Shown: piece after piece, positions 63,956 to 64,000 of the stretch | How positions within the stretch are numbered: the first letter of the stretch is position 1 | Layout: the number at the start of each line of letters is the position of its first letter | NCBI GenBank assembly: GCA_905250115.1 | Contig: CAJNOI010000004.1 | Location: 893,729-957,728, forward strand | Direction: 5' to 3' | Origin: Adineta steineri | Taxonomy: Eukaryota; Rotifera; Eurotatoria; Adinetida; Adinetidae | DNA length: 64,000 nt | The notes under the pieces: generated by a model | Databases searched by the model: none | What the model saw: only the letters and a program-made list of their open reading frames with translations | Told to the model about the DNA's origin: nothing | Made by a program: the position numbers and the translations under genes

Positions 63956-64000
63956 GTAAGTCAAATCTAAATTTATTTATTTAGTTTTTTGTTCATAATC

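Overview
The window is a nuclear, intron-rich, very AT-rich animal sequence. Most introns are 48-70 bp with plain GT..AG borders. All recognisable proteins are of metazoan type: a polycystin-2 channel, an EAG potassium channel, a Kirrel-like adhesion protein, TDRD3, FAM135, INTS12 and ribosomal protein eS27. Tiny introns, AT-rich codon use, a relic DD34D mariner and a TGTGGG-like tract (the telomere unit described from bdelloid rotifers) make a bdelloid rotifer such as Adineta or Rotaria the best guess. The organism is an inference. I found no rRNA, tRNA or CRISPR array by eye.

Layout. 1-9 kb: 3' part of TTC27 (+), an intronless orphan gene (+), the axonemal EF-hand protein DRC8/EFCAB2 (-), RAB11 (-), then a decayed mariner. 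9.9-15 kb: an intronless SLC3A2/4F2hc-like heavy chain (+) and a 13-exon PKD2 channel (+). 16-23 kb: a 14-exon EAG (KCNH) potassium channel (-), with a probable 5' UTR exon near 23.1 kb. 23.2-31 kb: almost 8 kb without a recognisable gene, between two head-to-head genes. 31-41 kb: a Kirrel-like Ig adhesion protein (+), TMEM39 (-), an orphan single-pass membrane protein (+) and a disordered protein with a PP1-docking motif (-). 41-44.6 kb: a second gene-poor stretch. 44.6-46 kb: a UBASH3-like histidine phosphatase (+). 46-55 kb: five consecutive minus-strand genes, TIMM10B, SPCS3, TACC, an Asn/Ser/Asp-rich orphan and TDRD3; the first four are only about 190-235 bp apart. 56-64 kb, all plus: FAM135 lipase, RPS27, a candidate 40-residue secreted-peptide gene, and the 5' part of INTS12.

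The genes do not form one pathway. They are mostly housekeeping (ribosome, signal peptidase, mitochondrial import chaperone, Integrator, Rab traffic) plus neuronal or ciliary genes (PKD2, EAG, Kirrel, DRC8). Exon models were built by hand; for every multi-exon gene the reading frame was carried across each junction and the total coding length checked to be a multiple of three (the two genes cut by the window edge were checked junction by junction). Recurrent observations are 3' splice-site-like sequences just upstream of start codons with no partner donor, as expected for spliced-leader trans-splicing, and co-directional genes with very short spacers.
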